Source: Flagellimonas sp. 389
GTDB lineage: Bacteria; Bacteroidota; Bacteroidia; Flavobacteriales; Flavobacteriaceae
Assembly (NCBI RefSeq): GCF_018449435.1
Contig: NZ_JAHCMU010000013.1
Coordinates: 1 to 64,000 of the forward strand
Length of the DNA: 64,000 bases
Direction: 5' to 3'
Below, piece after piece: positions 29,465 through 39,091 of the stretch (its first letter is position 1; each line of letters begins with the position of its first letter). The position numbers and the translations under genes were made by a program. The notes below the pieces were generated by a model, which ran no database searches, was not told the DNA's origin, and worked only from the letters and a program-made list of their open reading frames with translations.

Positions 29465-31537
29465 CTATTTTTCTGAAGGTTGTTGTTTTTTGAAAAGCTT
29501 GTTGGTCTTCAGTTTCTGAAAATAATCGTTCAAGTCTTTCTTAACCTCACCGGACATTATGTAAAGCCCTATAATGTTAGGAAAAGACATAGCCAGTATC
29601 ATCATATCGGAAAAATCCAATACGGCCCCAAGACTAACGGAAGCACCAACGACTACGAAAATCAAAAAGACCATTTTATAAACAAGCTCGGTCCTTCTGC
29701 TCTTTCCGAACAAATAGGTCCACGCTCTCATTCCATAATATGACCAAGAGATCATGGTGGAAAATGCAAATAAGAATACTGCCAATGCCAAAACATAGGG
29801 AAACCAAGATATTTGACTTCCAAAAGCATCAGATGTCAATTGCGCACCTGCCATACCTTCGACCTCGTGCATTCCTGTAAAAATAAGAACCAAAGCCGTC
29901 AGTGTACATACTACTACAGTATCTATGAATGGCTCCAAAAGGGCCACAAAACCTTCGGATGGCGGATGGTTGGTCTTAGCGGTGCTATGCGCAATCGCTG
30001 CAGAACCTACCCCGGCTTCGTTAGAGAATGCAGCTCGTTGAAAACCAATGACCAATACTCCAATAATACCACCTTTAAGTGCAGAAGGACTGAAGGCACC
30101 TTCAATAATAGCACCGAATGCGGGACCAATATTTTGAATGTTCATGATAATCACTGCTAAGGCGGCAACAATATAAATAGACGCCATTATAGGCACAACC
30201 CTACCTGTTACTTTGGCAATACTGTTTATACCACCAATAATAACAACACCTACCAAAATTGCGGTCACTACTCCAAACCAGAAGCCATTTCCTGCCAATA
30301 CAGGAAATTGCCCGGCAAGTTGTTCAAAGGATTGGTTGGCCTGGAACATGTTTCCACCGCCAAAGGAAGCACCAACGGCAAGTACGGCGAACAAGCCCGC
30401 CAATACTTTACCAAACCCTTTCATATTTCTTTTTTCAAGCCCATAACGTAAATAGTTCATAGGACCTCCAAATACTCTACCATCAGGTAAAATATCCCGG
30501 TATTTAACACCGAGCGTACATTCCACAAACTTTGATGACATTCCCAAAAGACCGCAAACGATCATCCAAAAAGTTGCGCCTGCACCACCCAAAGAAACCG
30601 CTACGGCAACCCCGGCAATATTACCTAGACCAACGGTACCGGATACCGCCGTTGCCAACGCCTGAAAATGCGTTACTTGTCCTGGTGCATCAGGGTCATC
30701 GTACTTGCCTTTTGCCAAGTCGAGAGAATGCTTGAACCCGCGAATATTGATAAAGCCCATCCGTATGGTAAAGAACGTAGCTCCTAAAACCAGCCAAATA
30801 ACAATAAATGGTATTCCTTTGGTGACGGGGTCCCCATTTGGATGTGTAATTACTCTTGGCTCGTCATAAGTAACCTCTGCAAGAAAATGGGCGCCTTGTT
30901 CTATGACATGTTCCTGATTGTTGGAGTTATAAATAACACCACTTTCTTCAGTAAGGTGTTTCAGTGTTCCGTTTGCAATCGATACGACCGTCTCATCTGC
31001 TCCGCTATCTTTAGAAATGACCGCAATTTCATCTCCTTTTTTGACTTTGGAACCTTCAGATTTCAGCCACTTTTTTAAGATGTACTTGTTTTCTACATCA
31101 GGTGACCAGTTTGGAATTGCAATACGCTCCTTATCGGCATATGCAACCGGGTCATAAATGCCTATTGCCGCAAACGGATCCCAAAACAGAACAGAACCAA
31201 GGGCGCTTACCGCAGGCGTCATAAAACCATTGAAAACCTCGGTAATGGATTCGGTTTCTACTTTAAAGACTTTGGTTACAGTATCGCCGTTTGTATCGGT
31301 GACCTTTACTGTGTAAGGGATACCTTCTACCAAACCGGTAGCTTTTTCAGCGCTTAACGAAGTACTTTGATTACTCCACTTAAAAGTATAGGGAGCTTTA
31401 CCACCATCTACCTTCAAGGATATTGCACCATCATTTATACCGTTGGAAGGGTTTAAGGTTTTACCCGTTACCGTAAGCTCTTGCGAAATTCCTGAAACAA
31501 CTATTAGAAATGTAAAAACCGAAAAGAAAACTTTCAT
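29465..31537 (-). CDS. Alanine/glycine:cation symporter (AGCS) with SprB-repeat and lipoyl-like extra domains
   Basis: 690 residues, about 200 longer than ordinary AGCS carriers. A signal peptide (1-19, ending SGISQ) precedes an SprB-type repeat (about 20-95: [25 protein letters not shown]). The first AGCS helix follows (about 100-125, [17 protein letters not shown]). An insertion (about 137-225) reads like a lipoyl/biotinyl barrel ([19 protein letters not shown] ... [12 protein letters not shown]), but the usual modified-lysine site DKA is replaced by DSGAD. The carrier core runs from about 243 ([61 protein letters not shown]). It is first in a unit with the HhH and acyl-CoA dehydrogenase genes. 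The transported amino acid is inferred only from the family. Confidence 0.9.
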   Translation of the reverse strand: MKVFFSVFTFLIVVSGISQELTVTGKTLNPSNGINDGAISLKVDGGKAPYTFKWSNQSTSLSAEKATGLVEGIPYTVKVTDTNGDTVTKVFKVETESITEVFNGFMTPAVSALGSVLFWDPFAAIGIYDPVAYADKERIAIPNWSPDVENKYILKKWLKSEGSKVKKGDEIAVISKDSGADETVVSIANGTLKHLTEESGVIYNSNNQEHVIEQGAHFLAEVTYDEPRVITHPNGDPVTKGIPFIVIWLVLGATFFTIRMGFINIRGFKHSLDLAKGKYDDPDAPGQVTHFQALATAVSGTVGLGNIAGVAVAVSLGGAGATFWMIVCGLLGMSSKFVECTLGVKYRDILPDGRVFGGPMNYLRYGLEKRNMKGFGKVLAGLFAVLAVGASFGGGNMFQANQSFEQLAGQFPVLAGNGFWFGVVTAILVGVVIIGGINSIAKVTGRVVPIMASIYIVAALAVIIMNIQNIGPAFGAIIEGAFSPSALKGGIIGVLVIGFQRAAFSNEAGVGSAAIAHSTAKTNHPPSEGFVALLEPFIDTVVVCTLTALVLIFTGMHEVEGMAGAQLTSDAFGSQISWFPYVLALAVFLFAFSTMISWSYYGMRAWTYLFGKSRRTELVYKMVFLIFVVVGASVSLGAVLDFSDMMILAMSFPNIIGLYIMSGEVKKDLNDYFQKLKTNKLFKKQQPSEK

Positions 31538-31624
31538 TTATGAGAAGTTAGTTAAATAAAAAAAGAATGTAAGGGCAGCAATATCCTAAAAAAATTTAAC
31601 GCAATCAAATTAAAAGAACTTTTA

Positions 31625-32635
31625 CTACCCTATTTGAAACATTTCATTCAGTTTTCGAATTTGCTCTGGTCTACCCAAAACAATGACTTTACCCTTGGGC
31701 TGTAATTCCAAATCTGCTTCTGGGTTAATGATGTAGTTGCCGTTGGGTTCAATGTATCCTATTATGGTACAACCTGTTTGTCTCCTCAAATCCAAATCAC
31801 GTATAGATTTGCAATCCACCAATTGGGTAAAATCCTCTATCTCCACCTCTTCCAAATTTGTGGTATGCTCACCCTCCATGGAGAGTTTGTCCATAAATGT
31901 GATCAAATCTGGCATCACCACCAATGAGGCCATGTGGTCCCCTCCTATTTTATCTGGCATAATTACCTTGTCGGCACCGGCAAGCTCCAATTTGGACTGT
32001 GTAGTCACTTGGGAAGCCCTGCTTATAATAAATAGCTTCTTGTTCAATTGTCGCGCAGAAAGTACAATGAAAAGATTCTCTGCATCATCTGGCAATGCCG
32101 TTATGAGATAACGTGCTTTTTCAATACCTGCCTTTATGAGGACATCGTCCTCGTTTGCATCCCCTTCCACAAAAAGCACTTCTTCTTCATGATGCTCAAT
32201 AACTTCTTTGTCCTTTTCGATAATAACAAATGGTCTTTTATATTCTTTCAATCTTTCGGCAGCTTGCATACCATTTCTTCCATATCCGCAGACTACAATA
32301 TGATCGGATAAATTGTCTATTCGTTTTTTCACCTTTTTCTTTTTTAAAACCTTAAGCGAATTCCGTTCCAATAAATATTCTGTGATGACCGATAGTGCAA
32401 AACCAAAAATGAATACACTGGTCACTATTAAAAATACGGTAAAAATCTTGGCACTTGGATCTAGAGGGCGTACCTCTGAAAACCCTACTGTAGTGACCGT
32501 AATAATGGTCATGTAAATAGCTTCTATCCAAGTGAAGTCGGAAAGCGATTTGTACCCAACAATACCAAATGTCAGTACGAGCAACATTAAAAAGAGGGCC
32601 AACGCTATTTTGGAACGCAATAGTCTTCGTATCAT
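31625..32635 (-). CDS. Two-TM potassium channel with TrkA (RCK) domains
   Basis: 336 residues from the ATG at 32635; a TTG at 32641 would add two residues but overlaps the PspC stop. Two membrane helices flank a pore loop with the K+ filter TTVGF (48-52). An RCK/TrkA-N Rossmann domain follows (GYGRNG, 117-122; acidic end of beta-2 VIIEKD), then a TrkA-C domain (about 250-336). Such channels gate K+ flux on nucleotide or ion binding. Third gene of a coupled DUF2851-PspC-channel unit. Confidence 0.93.
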   Translation of the reverse strand: MIRRLLRSKIALALFLMLLVLTFGIVGYKSLSDFTWIEAIYMTIITVTTVGFSEVRPLDPSAKIFTVFLIVTSVFIFGFALSVITEYLLERNSLKVLKKKKVKKRIDNLSDHIVVCGYGRNGMQAAERLKEYKRPFVIIEKDKEVIEHHEEEVLFVEGDANEDDVLIKAGIEKARYLITALPDDAENLFIVLSARQLNKKLFIISRASQVTTQSKLELAGADKVIMPDKIGGDHMASLVVMPDLITFMDKLSMEGEHTTNLEEVEIEDFTQLVDCKSIRDLDLRRQTGCTIIGYIEPNGNYIINPEADLELQPKGKVIVLGRPEQIRKLNEMFQIG

Positions 32636-32637
32636 AC

Positions 32638-32865
32638 TCAAAGGTCAAATACCGAGGTTCTTTTGGTGTAAACCAAATCTTTGATCCGTAACCAAAATGC
32701 TATAAATAGGTACAGTGCAAAACCGAAACCCAGCGTTGCAAACGTCAAGTATATAAATGTAGTTCGCACTACCCTTGCCCGTATACCAAGGCGCTCAGCT
32801 ATACGTCGACAAACTTCAAAACCTCTTTTTTGAAAGTAGTAGAGCGTATCGTAGAATAAACTCAT
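32638..32865 (-). CDS. PspC-domain small membrane protein
   Basis: 75 residues from the ATG at 32865 (MSLFYDTLYYFQKRGFEVCRRIAERLGIRARVVRTTFIYLTFATLGFGFALYLFIAFWLRIKD). A longer reading frame from 32922 would overlap the preceding gene by 49 bp, so the internal ATG, 8 bp after that gene's stop, is preferred. The VCRRIAERLGIRARVVR helix followed by one membrane segment is the PspC pattern. PspC proteins take part in envelope stress in Proteobacteria; here the function is unknown. The channel ATG follows its TGA by 2 bp. Confidence 0.82.
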   Translation of the reverse strand: MSLFYDTLYYFQKRGFEVCRRIAERLGIRARVVRTTFIYLTFATLGFGFALYLFIAFWLRIKDLVYTKRTSVFDL

Positions 32866-32873
32866 GCCTAAAT

Positions 32874-34166
32874 TTATGTATTTCTGTTCAATAAATTTAC
32901 GCCCAACGCACATTGCAAGCATTTATTTTTTGAACAATACTCGGTGTACAACTGAATCTTGGATTGGCTTTCCAATGCACTTTTGGTTTTTGAGCCTAGA
33001 TTCTGAAAGCCTTTGATGATGGTATTTTGTTCACTTTTAACTTTTGAAATAAGTTCATATAAGTCGTCATTACAATCTTTTCCGAGGTATTTTGCATAGC
33101 AAAATTTAAGCGGAACGATGGTATTGATGATCAACAAATCGATAAAATTTTTGGACAACCTCTTTTTACTTTTTTTGGAAATCTTGCCAAAGGTAAAATG
33201 AGTTTCCCAATAAACACTTGCAGTACTTTGAAAAATAGCATAGATGTCTTGAAGCTCATTTAACTCCATTATTACTGCAAATAGATTTTGCTGTTGCGCA
33301 TATAGATTAGTCAATTGCGATAATCGGATTGTAGGAAAATTAATGGGGCGAAGACCAAAAAAGTTGGGCTTTTCCAAAACTGGTGAAAGCTCATACTTAT
33401 GTGCCAGATAGCGGTATTCCTTTTTAAGTCGAAGATAGTAGGCATCAGTATTATTGGTATGCTGCAACAACCCCAAATGTCCAAACAACAAGCTTTCCAA
33501 CTGTTCTGGATTTGAACTTGTCTTTCGAATTATTGAAAAATCCAGTTTTGAAGCTCTTTCCAAAAACAAATCTCCATTTACTTTAGTTCCAAAATTCTTC
33601 ATCAATAAGATAAAAAGTACTCCTTCCCAATCATTATTTGTCTTATGGAGCAGATTATTTATCAAACTTGACTTCTGTTCCAAGCGCTCAAAATAAAGTC
33701 GGTCCAGCCAGTTGTTGACCAAAAAAGTATCGATTTCCGCAAAATTATGCTCACAGTTTATAAAGTTGGATTTGGAATTATCGAGTAGACTTCGATACCT
33801 ATCTAAAAGTTGCGATGGAACATATTTTTTCAATTCCAACGTTGGAATTTTGGAACCATCTTTCCTAAAAACAGCAATATCATCGTCCCAAACTACATGA
33901 AGTATTACATTATGGTAGTTCGAATCGGTCTCATGATGATGTGCATACCAATCTGAAGATTTAATATGCATTTCCACATTACCGGCCCATAATTGTCCAT
34001 CAATACAGACTTTAGCATTAAAGAAATCAGGTCCCGAAAACTGATTTAGCATACCAGAATCCTTGATTTCTAAAATTTCGTTATCGGTGGTCAACAATTG
34101 TTTACTTTGGAGTTTATTGTTCCTCCAGATATAATAAAGTAGGTCTTCTCTCATTGATTTGGGCAT
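32874..34166 (-). CDS. DUF2851 family protein
   Basis: 430 residues. The N-terminal block MREDLLYYIWRNNKLQSKQLLTTDNEILEIKDSGMLNQFSGPDFFNAKVCIDGQLWAGNVEMHIKSSDWYAHHHETDSNYHNVILHVVWDD is diagnostic of DUF2851, a cytosolic Bacteroidota family of unknown function. The GNVEMH, SDWYAHHH and VILHVVWD strings carry the conserved His and Asp residues. The true start may be the Met at residue 5 (34154). First gene of the unit with PspC and the K+ channel. Confidence 0.88.
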   Translation of the reverse strand: MPKSMREDLLYYIWRNNKLQSKQLLTTDNEILEIKDSGMLNQFSGPDFFNAKVCIDGQLWAGNVEMHIKSSDWYAHHHETDSNYHNVILHVVWDDDIAVFRKDGSKIPTLELKKYVPSQLLDRYRSLLDNSKSNFINCEHNFAEIDTFLVNNWLDRLYFERLEQKSSLINNLLHKTNNDWEGVLFILLMKNFGTKVNGDLFLERASKLDFSIIRKTSSNPEQLESLLFGHLGLLQHTNNTDAYYLRLKKEYRYLAHKYELSPVLEKPNFFGLRPINFPTIRLSQLTNLYAQQQNLFAVIMELNELQDIYAIFQSTASVYWETHFTFGKISKKSKKRLSKNFIDLLIINTIVPLKFCYAKYLGKDCNDDLYELISKVKSEQNTIIKGFQNLGSKTKSALESQSKIQLYTEYCSKNKCLQCALGVNLLNRNT

Positions 34167-34504
34167 TAGGTTTTACTTGAGAGTGGGGTTTGAACAACCA
34201 GTAAAACCGAAATATCTATTTTTGGAATTCACAAAGGCTAAAAAGCAGTATTTGAATCACATACATCAAATATGCAAATTATAACTAATCATCTAAAATT
34301 TTATTTTTTTGAGGTATCTGTTATAAATTAATATGCCCAAAGAAAGCTTTTTTTTCGTAGTTTAGTTCTTCCCATACTAACATTTTAGCATTTCGATTAC
34401 AACCTCTTCATATAGAAATGCACCTAATGTTCAGCTTCAAAAAATGATGCTACAAACAATTATGTAGTCTCAGCTTATAACCAAATAGCCAATAAAGCCG
34501 AACA
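34167..34504. other. 338-bp divergent intergenic region
   Basis: It separates the minus-strand DUF2851 unit from the plus-strand peptidase/SusCD locus. One TAnnTTTG match on the plus strand (TATTTTTG, 34217-34224) is 280 bp from the peptidase start, far for a promoter unless there is a long leader. The rest is AT-rich with no hairpin, small ORF or repeat that I can support. Confidence 0.4.
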
Positions 34505-35779
34505 ATGAATTTCCCAATCGTTCATTACGTTAAAAGAATATTCTTTATACTCTTTTTACAGTTTTTTGTCTCATGCAGCCCATCGGAAATAGTTGCACAG
34601 TCAGAATTAAAAGAAGTCTATTTTCCAAAAAGCGTAAACACCACCTCTAGAACCATATTTTTTCAAAACAAACAGATGTTCAAGTTGAGTGATATAGGTG
34701 TGTACGCCAGTAACGAATTCCAGGGAGCACGCTTAAATGGATTTGAAAAATTAAACGATAGTACCGTTACCGTTTCCATTGACCCCGAAAATACCCCAAT
34801 CAACAATAGTGCATATTATTCTTTCTTGATTTGGTCAAAAGAAAAGCGAGAAATCTATCTAAAGTTTGAATATCCGTCCGAATACAAACATCGATACATT
34901 CCAAAAATAAAAACCGTAGAAGGAGGTTGGCAGCAATTGAACAAAAATAACGTTGTAGAGGACGGTAACGGTGCCATAGTAAAACTTAATATCGACAGAA
35001 CTCCTATTTTAATATCCGCACAGGAATTGGCGACTTCAAAAGATACGGAAAACTGGATCGATAATTTGATAGCTGGAAAGGAAGACTATGCAAGGCTAGA
35101 AACAGCAGGGAAATCCAAGTTTCGTAGAAACATTCCTGTTTTGGACATCTACAAAGGGACAAAGGAGGAAAAACCAATAGTTGTCCTCATGACGCGACAG
35201 CATCCGCCAGAAGTAACGGGCTTTTTCGCATATCAATTCTTTATGGAGACCGTATTGAATGAATCGGAACTCTCGAACAAATTCTTGGAAAACTATAGGG
35301 TATTGGCATTCCCTATTGTAAACCCTGATGGAGTCGACATGGGTAATTGGAGGCATAATGGTGGTGGTATCGACCTCAACAGGGACTGGTCCGTTTACAA
35401 CCAACCAGAAACCAGAAATGTGGCGGCCTTTATTACTAAAGCAGCAAAAGAAAGTAACGGAAAGATTATGTTGGGATTGGATTTCCACTCCACATACAAG
35501 GATGTTTTCTACACGAATAAAACAAGGGCCAAAACCACTATGCCAAATTTTGTAGCGGACTGGTTCAGTGCTTTGGAAAAAAACATACCCAAATACATCG
35601 TAAACGAAAAACGAAGTGACAGTAGAACACCTAATTCCAAAGGTTGGTTTTTATATGGTCACGATGCTGTTGGGATTACGTATGAAATAGGGGATTCCAC
35701 TCCTAAGGAAGAAATAGAACTCGTTGGAACAGTCTCTGCCAAAGAAATGATGCGACTTTTAGTAGAGCGTATCGAATAA
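34505..35779 (+). CDS. M14-family zinc carboxypeptidase-like lipoprotein
   Basis: 424 residues. Lipoprotein signal with lipobox FVSC near residue 24. An N-terminal beta-rich domain (about 30-180) precedes the M14 catalytic domain. The zinc ligands are in HPPE (H233, E236) and H328 (DFHST); the catalytic Glu is E394 (TYEIGD). NPDG and DLNRDW are typical substrate-side motifs. The set is complete, so activity is likely, against peptides or amide-linked substrates outside the inner membrane. First gene of a locus with SusC, SusD and a D-aminoacylase-like lipoprotein. Confidence 0.92.
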   Translation: MNFPIVHYVKRIFFILFLQFFVSCSPSEIVAQSELKEVYFPKSVNTTSRTIFFQNKQMFKLSDIGVYASNEFQGARLNGFEKLNDSTVTVSIDPENTPINNSAYYSFLIWSKEKREIYLKFEYPSEYKHRYIPKIKTVEGGWQQLNKNNVVEDGNGAIVKLNIDRTPILISAQELATSKDTENWIDNLIAGKEDYARLETAGKSKFRRNIPVLDIYKGTKEEKPIVVLMTRQHPPEVTGFFAYQFFMETVLNESELSNKFLENYRVLAFPIVNPDGVDMGNWRHNGGGIDLNRDWSVYNQPETRNVAAFITKAAKESNGKIMLGLDFHSTYKDVFYTNKTRAKTTMPNFVADWFSALEKNIPKYIVNEKRSDSRTPNSKGWFLYGHDAVGITYEIGDSTPKEEIELVGTVSAKEMMRLLVERIE

Positions 35780-35862
35780 CGGATCTTCAATCAATTACAA
35801 TATATATCCACTGAACAACAAACCCATGACTCCAACATCTAACCAAAACCTACATAATAATT

Positions 35863-38800
35863 ATGTTAATCAAAAAATTGTCCTTTCTACTATTAATATT
35901 GGTATCGAGCATTATCAGTGCACAGAAAACGGTCACCGGCACCATAACCGATGACTTTGATACGTTACCCGGAGCAACAATCCTAATAAAAGGAACGACC
36001 ACCGGCGTTGTTTCCGATTTTGACGGTAAATATTCCATAGAAGTACCAAATAATGATGCGGTATTGGTATTCAGTTTCTTGGGATATGTTGATCAAGAAG
36101 TAACCGTGGGCGACAAAGTTCTTATAAATGTTACATTAAAGGAAGATGCACAGGTCCTGGATGAAGTTGTCGTTAACGCACTGGGTATCGAAGTTGACAA
36201 AAAAACACTTGGTGCAACAGTTTCCCGTGTCAAAGCAGATAATTTAGCGACATCTGGAGAGGTTAATATCATCAATGCTTTACAGGCAAAAGCATCTGGG
36301 GTTAGAATCGCGCGCTCCAACGGGGATCCTGGAGCTGGGGCGATTATCCAAATCCGCGGGGCGAATACCATATCCGGTAGCACGCAACCCTTGATCATTT
36401 TGGATGGTGTACCTATAAGTAACGACAACCTTTCGGGCAACAGTGACCCAGATGGTGGAACCTCGCAACAATCACGCCTTAATGATATCAATGAAGACGA
36501 TGTTGAATCTATCGATATTTTAAAAGGTGCTTCCGCGGCCGCAATCTGGGGTTCGGAAGCGGCAAACGGCGTAATCGTAATCACCACCAAAAGAGGTAGG
36601 GACACAGGCAAGTTGAACGTGGAATATGAGACAACCATATATGTGGACAAAATAAACAACTTTCATCCTGTTCAGACCAGATATGGGCAGGGCAACAATG
36701 GTGTTTATGGCAATAGTCTTGAGAGCAGTCAGGCATGGGGCGATAGAATATCGTCTCGTCCAGGTACTGCTAACATATTTTTTCCAAAAAGCGAAGAAGG
36801 TTTTTTTACAGATCAAAATGGTAGGGAATGGCTATTGATTCAAGCCAAAAACTCTAGGCAAACCTTTACGGAAAGTAACTTTGACAAGGTTTTTCAAGAA
36901 GGTTTTTCGCAAAAGCACTACTTGAGCATCAACAATGCGAACGAACATGGAAGGTATCGTTTTAGTGTTGGGGCATTAAACCAAGAGGGTGTTATCCGAG
37001 AAAGTAACTACAGAAGAATCAACGTTGGTTTCAGTGGAAAGTACGTGTTCAATGATAAGCTAAGTGTCCGTTCTCGGTTCAGGTATACCAATACAAAGTC
37101 GTTAAGGATTCAACAAAATTCCAATACGGCAGGTCTACTGCTCGGGCTATTGCGGGGTGCTCCCGATTTTGATATTTCAGGTTATACCGGAACCTATACC
37201 ACAGCGGATGGTGACCAAAGAATTAATAGACATCGTTCCTATAGAAATCCCATAGGAGCCTTAACAAATCCTGGATATAACAACCCACTATGGACCCTAT
37301 ACAGACAACAAAGTCCCAACCAGGTTGATAGGGTAATTGCTTCGGCCGATTTTGATTACCGATACAATTCTTGGTTAAGATTCAAGATAAGGGGAAGTTA
37401 TGACACCTACTTTGATGAGCGAAGGTATTTCTTTCCTGTTCATACGGCAGGTAGAGGAACTGGAAGATTCAATTTGGACAACATCAACAACAAGATTGCC
37501 AATTTCGATTTCATCGCTAGAACCAAAACATTAAAACTCAACAAAAACTTTAGAGGCAATCTTTTATTGGGTTATAATTTCAATGATAGGCTGAGAAAAT
37601 CTGTATATAATGAAGGAGCAAACTTTCTTGCCGATACAGATACACAAGTTTTTTCAAACTCCACCGAAATAGAAACTACAAGACACTTTATTACACAAAG
37701 ACGTAAGTACCGCCTTTATTACACGGCAAGTATCAATTATAAAAAGCAACTGTATCTCAATACGGCTGGTGCCATGGAGCGGGCCTCAACCATTAATGGT
37801 GCTTTCTTCTACCCTTCTGCCGATACGTCTTGGTTGTTTTCAGAATTGGGTTTCTTAAAGGATAATTTAACGCTCAGTCATGGAAAATTAAGAATGGGAG
37901 TTGGTCAAGTGGGCGTTGAACCGAGGGCACATAGAGCCCAGACGACCTATGAGACACCAACTTATTCAGATTATTCGGATCCGCTACAATTAGAAAATTT
38001 TGGAGGGGGCTTTCGGTTCAACAATAATCTTGGGAATCCGAATCTAAAACCAGAGATAAAAACGGAATATGAGGTAGGAATGGACCTAAAATTCTTTGAC
38101 AACAGGCTCTCCATGAGCGGAACATATTATTACAATACCGTAAAAGATATTTTAATTTCCTTGCCAACCTCACCAAGTATAGGTTCTGACGATGTTTACG
38201 CCAATGGGGCAAGTTTGGAAAACAGGGGGCTGGAATTGGACCTTGAATACGACTTCATCAAGAACAACAAAGGACTGATAGCGACTATTTATGGAAATTT
38301 CAATAATAACAGAAATGAGGTACTATCTATTTTGGGAACCAATACGATACCGCTTACAAACAACTCTATCAGCTCTAGGGCAATTGTCGGATACCCTATG
38401 GGAACCCTATGGGGGTCAAAAGCATTGAGAAACCCTGATGGATCTTTTGATTTGGACGAAAACGGTTTTCCACAGCTAGACCCTGAACAGGGCGTATTGG
38501 GAGACCCGAACCCCGAGTGGAGAGGGGGGCTTGGACTACGTGTAAGGTACCGAAGCTTTTTCTTTAATACCCTTTTAGAACATTCACAAGGTGGCGTATT
38601 TGCAGAACGTACCCGCTTTATCATGAGAAATTTTGGCACGCATAGAGATGTTGGGAATACCGTTGTCCCTACACAGGAACTTGTAGACCGTGCAGGTGAT
38701 GTGTATCCTGCAGGGATTCCCGTGAGAGGAAATATACGAGATTTTGGAGGTGGCCCTGTATTACTGAACGAATCTTATTACACCACGGTTGGCGGTGGAT

Positions 38801-39087
38801 TTGGCTCTTCCGTAATTAACGAGTTTGCCATTAACCAAGATGCCACTTGGACCCGGCTGAGCGAAGTGACACTCGGATACACCTTAAACTCGGAGCGATT
38901 TAGGGAGAAGACAAAACTGGCGTCCATTGCATTTACCTTAACGGGACGGAATCTAGCCCTTTGGACAGATATTCTGGGTGTAGACCCACAAACCAACCAA
39001 ACTGGGGTGGATAACGGGTTTGGGGTGGACTACTTTACCAACCCAGCATCAAAAACCTATTCACTTACATTGGAAATCAAATATTAG
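35863..39087 (+). CDS. SusC-family TonB-linked outer-membrane transporter
   Basis: 1074 residues. A signal peptide (1-20, ISAQ) is followed by a CarboxypepD_reg-like domain (VTGTITDDFDTLPGATILIKGTTTGVVSDFDGKYSIEV), a TonB-box region and plug (RIARSNGDPGAGAIIQIRGANTI, ILKGASAAAIWGSEAANGVIVITTKRG), and a 22-strand type barrel ending YSLTLEIKY. SusC proteins import oligomers bound by their SusD lid, using TonB energy. The substrate here is suggested by the flanking peptidase and deacylase to be peptide-like, an inference from context. It lies 83 bp after the peptidase, 4 bp before susD. Confidence 0.96.
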   Translation: MLIKKLSFLLLILVSSIISAQKTVTGTITDDFDTLPGATILIKGTTTGVVSDFDGKYSIEVPNNDAVLVFSFLGYVDQEVTVGDKVLINVTLKEDAQVLDEVVVNALGIEVDKKTLGATVSRVKADNLATSGEVNIINALQAKASGVRIARSNGDPGAGAIIQIRGANTISGSTQPLIILDGVPISNDNLSGNSDPDGGTSQQSRLNDINEDDVESIDILKGASAAAIWGSEAANGVIVITTKRGRDTGKLNVEYETTIYVDKINNFHPVQTRYGQGNNGVYGNSLESSQAWGDRISSRPGTANIFFPKSEEGFFTDQNGREWLLIQAKNSRQTFTESNFDKVFQEGFSQKHYLSINNANEHGRYRFSVGALNQEGVIRESNYRRINVGFSGKYVFNDKLSVRSRFRYTNTKSLRIQQNSNTAGLLLGLLRGAPDFDISGYTGTYTTADGDQRINRHRSYRNPIGALTNPGYNNPLWTLYRQQSPNQVDRVIASADFDYRYNSWLRFKIRGSYDTYFDERRYFFPVHTAGRGTGRFNLDNINNKIANFDFIARTKTLKLNKNFRGNLLLGYNFNDRLRKSVYNEGANFLADTDTQVFSNSTEIETTRHFITQRRKYRLYYTASINYKKQLYLNTAGAMERASTINGAFFYPSADTSWLFSELGFLKDNLTLSHGKLRMGVGQVGVEPRAHRAQTTYETPTYSDYSDPLQLENFGGGFRFNNNLGNPNLKPEIKTEYEVGMDLKFFDNRLSMSGTYYYNTVKDILISLPTSPSIGSDDVYANGASLENRGLELDLEYDFIKNNKGLIATIYGNFNNNRNEVLSILGTNTIPLTNNSISSRAIVGYPMGTLWGSKALRNPDGSFDLDENGFPQLDPEQGVLGDPNPEWRGGLGLRVRYRSFFFNTLLEHSQGGVFAERTRFIMRNFGTHRDVGNTVVPTQELVDRAGDVYPAGIPVRGNIRDFGGGPVLLNESYYTTVGGGFGSSVINEFAINQDATWTRLSEVTLGYTLNSERFREKTKLASIAFTLTGRNLALWTDILGVDPQTNQTGVDNGFGVDYFTNPASKTYSLTLEIKY

Positions 39088-39091
39088 TATC

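Noticed and set aside
32866..32922. Longer PspC reading frame starting at 32922
   Set aside because: It would overlap the DUF2851 gene, and the added residues are not PspC-like. The ATG at 32865 follows the previous stop directly.
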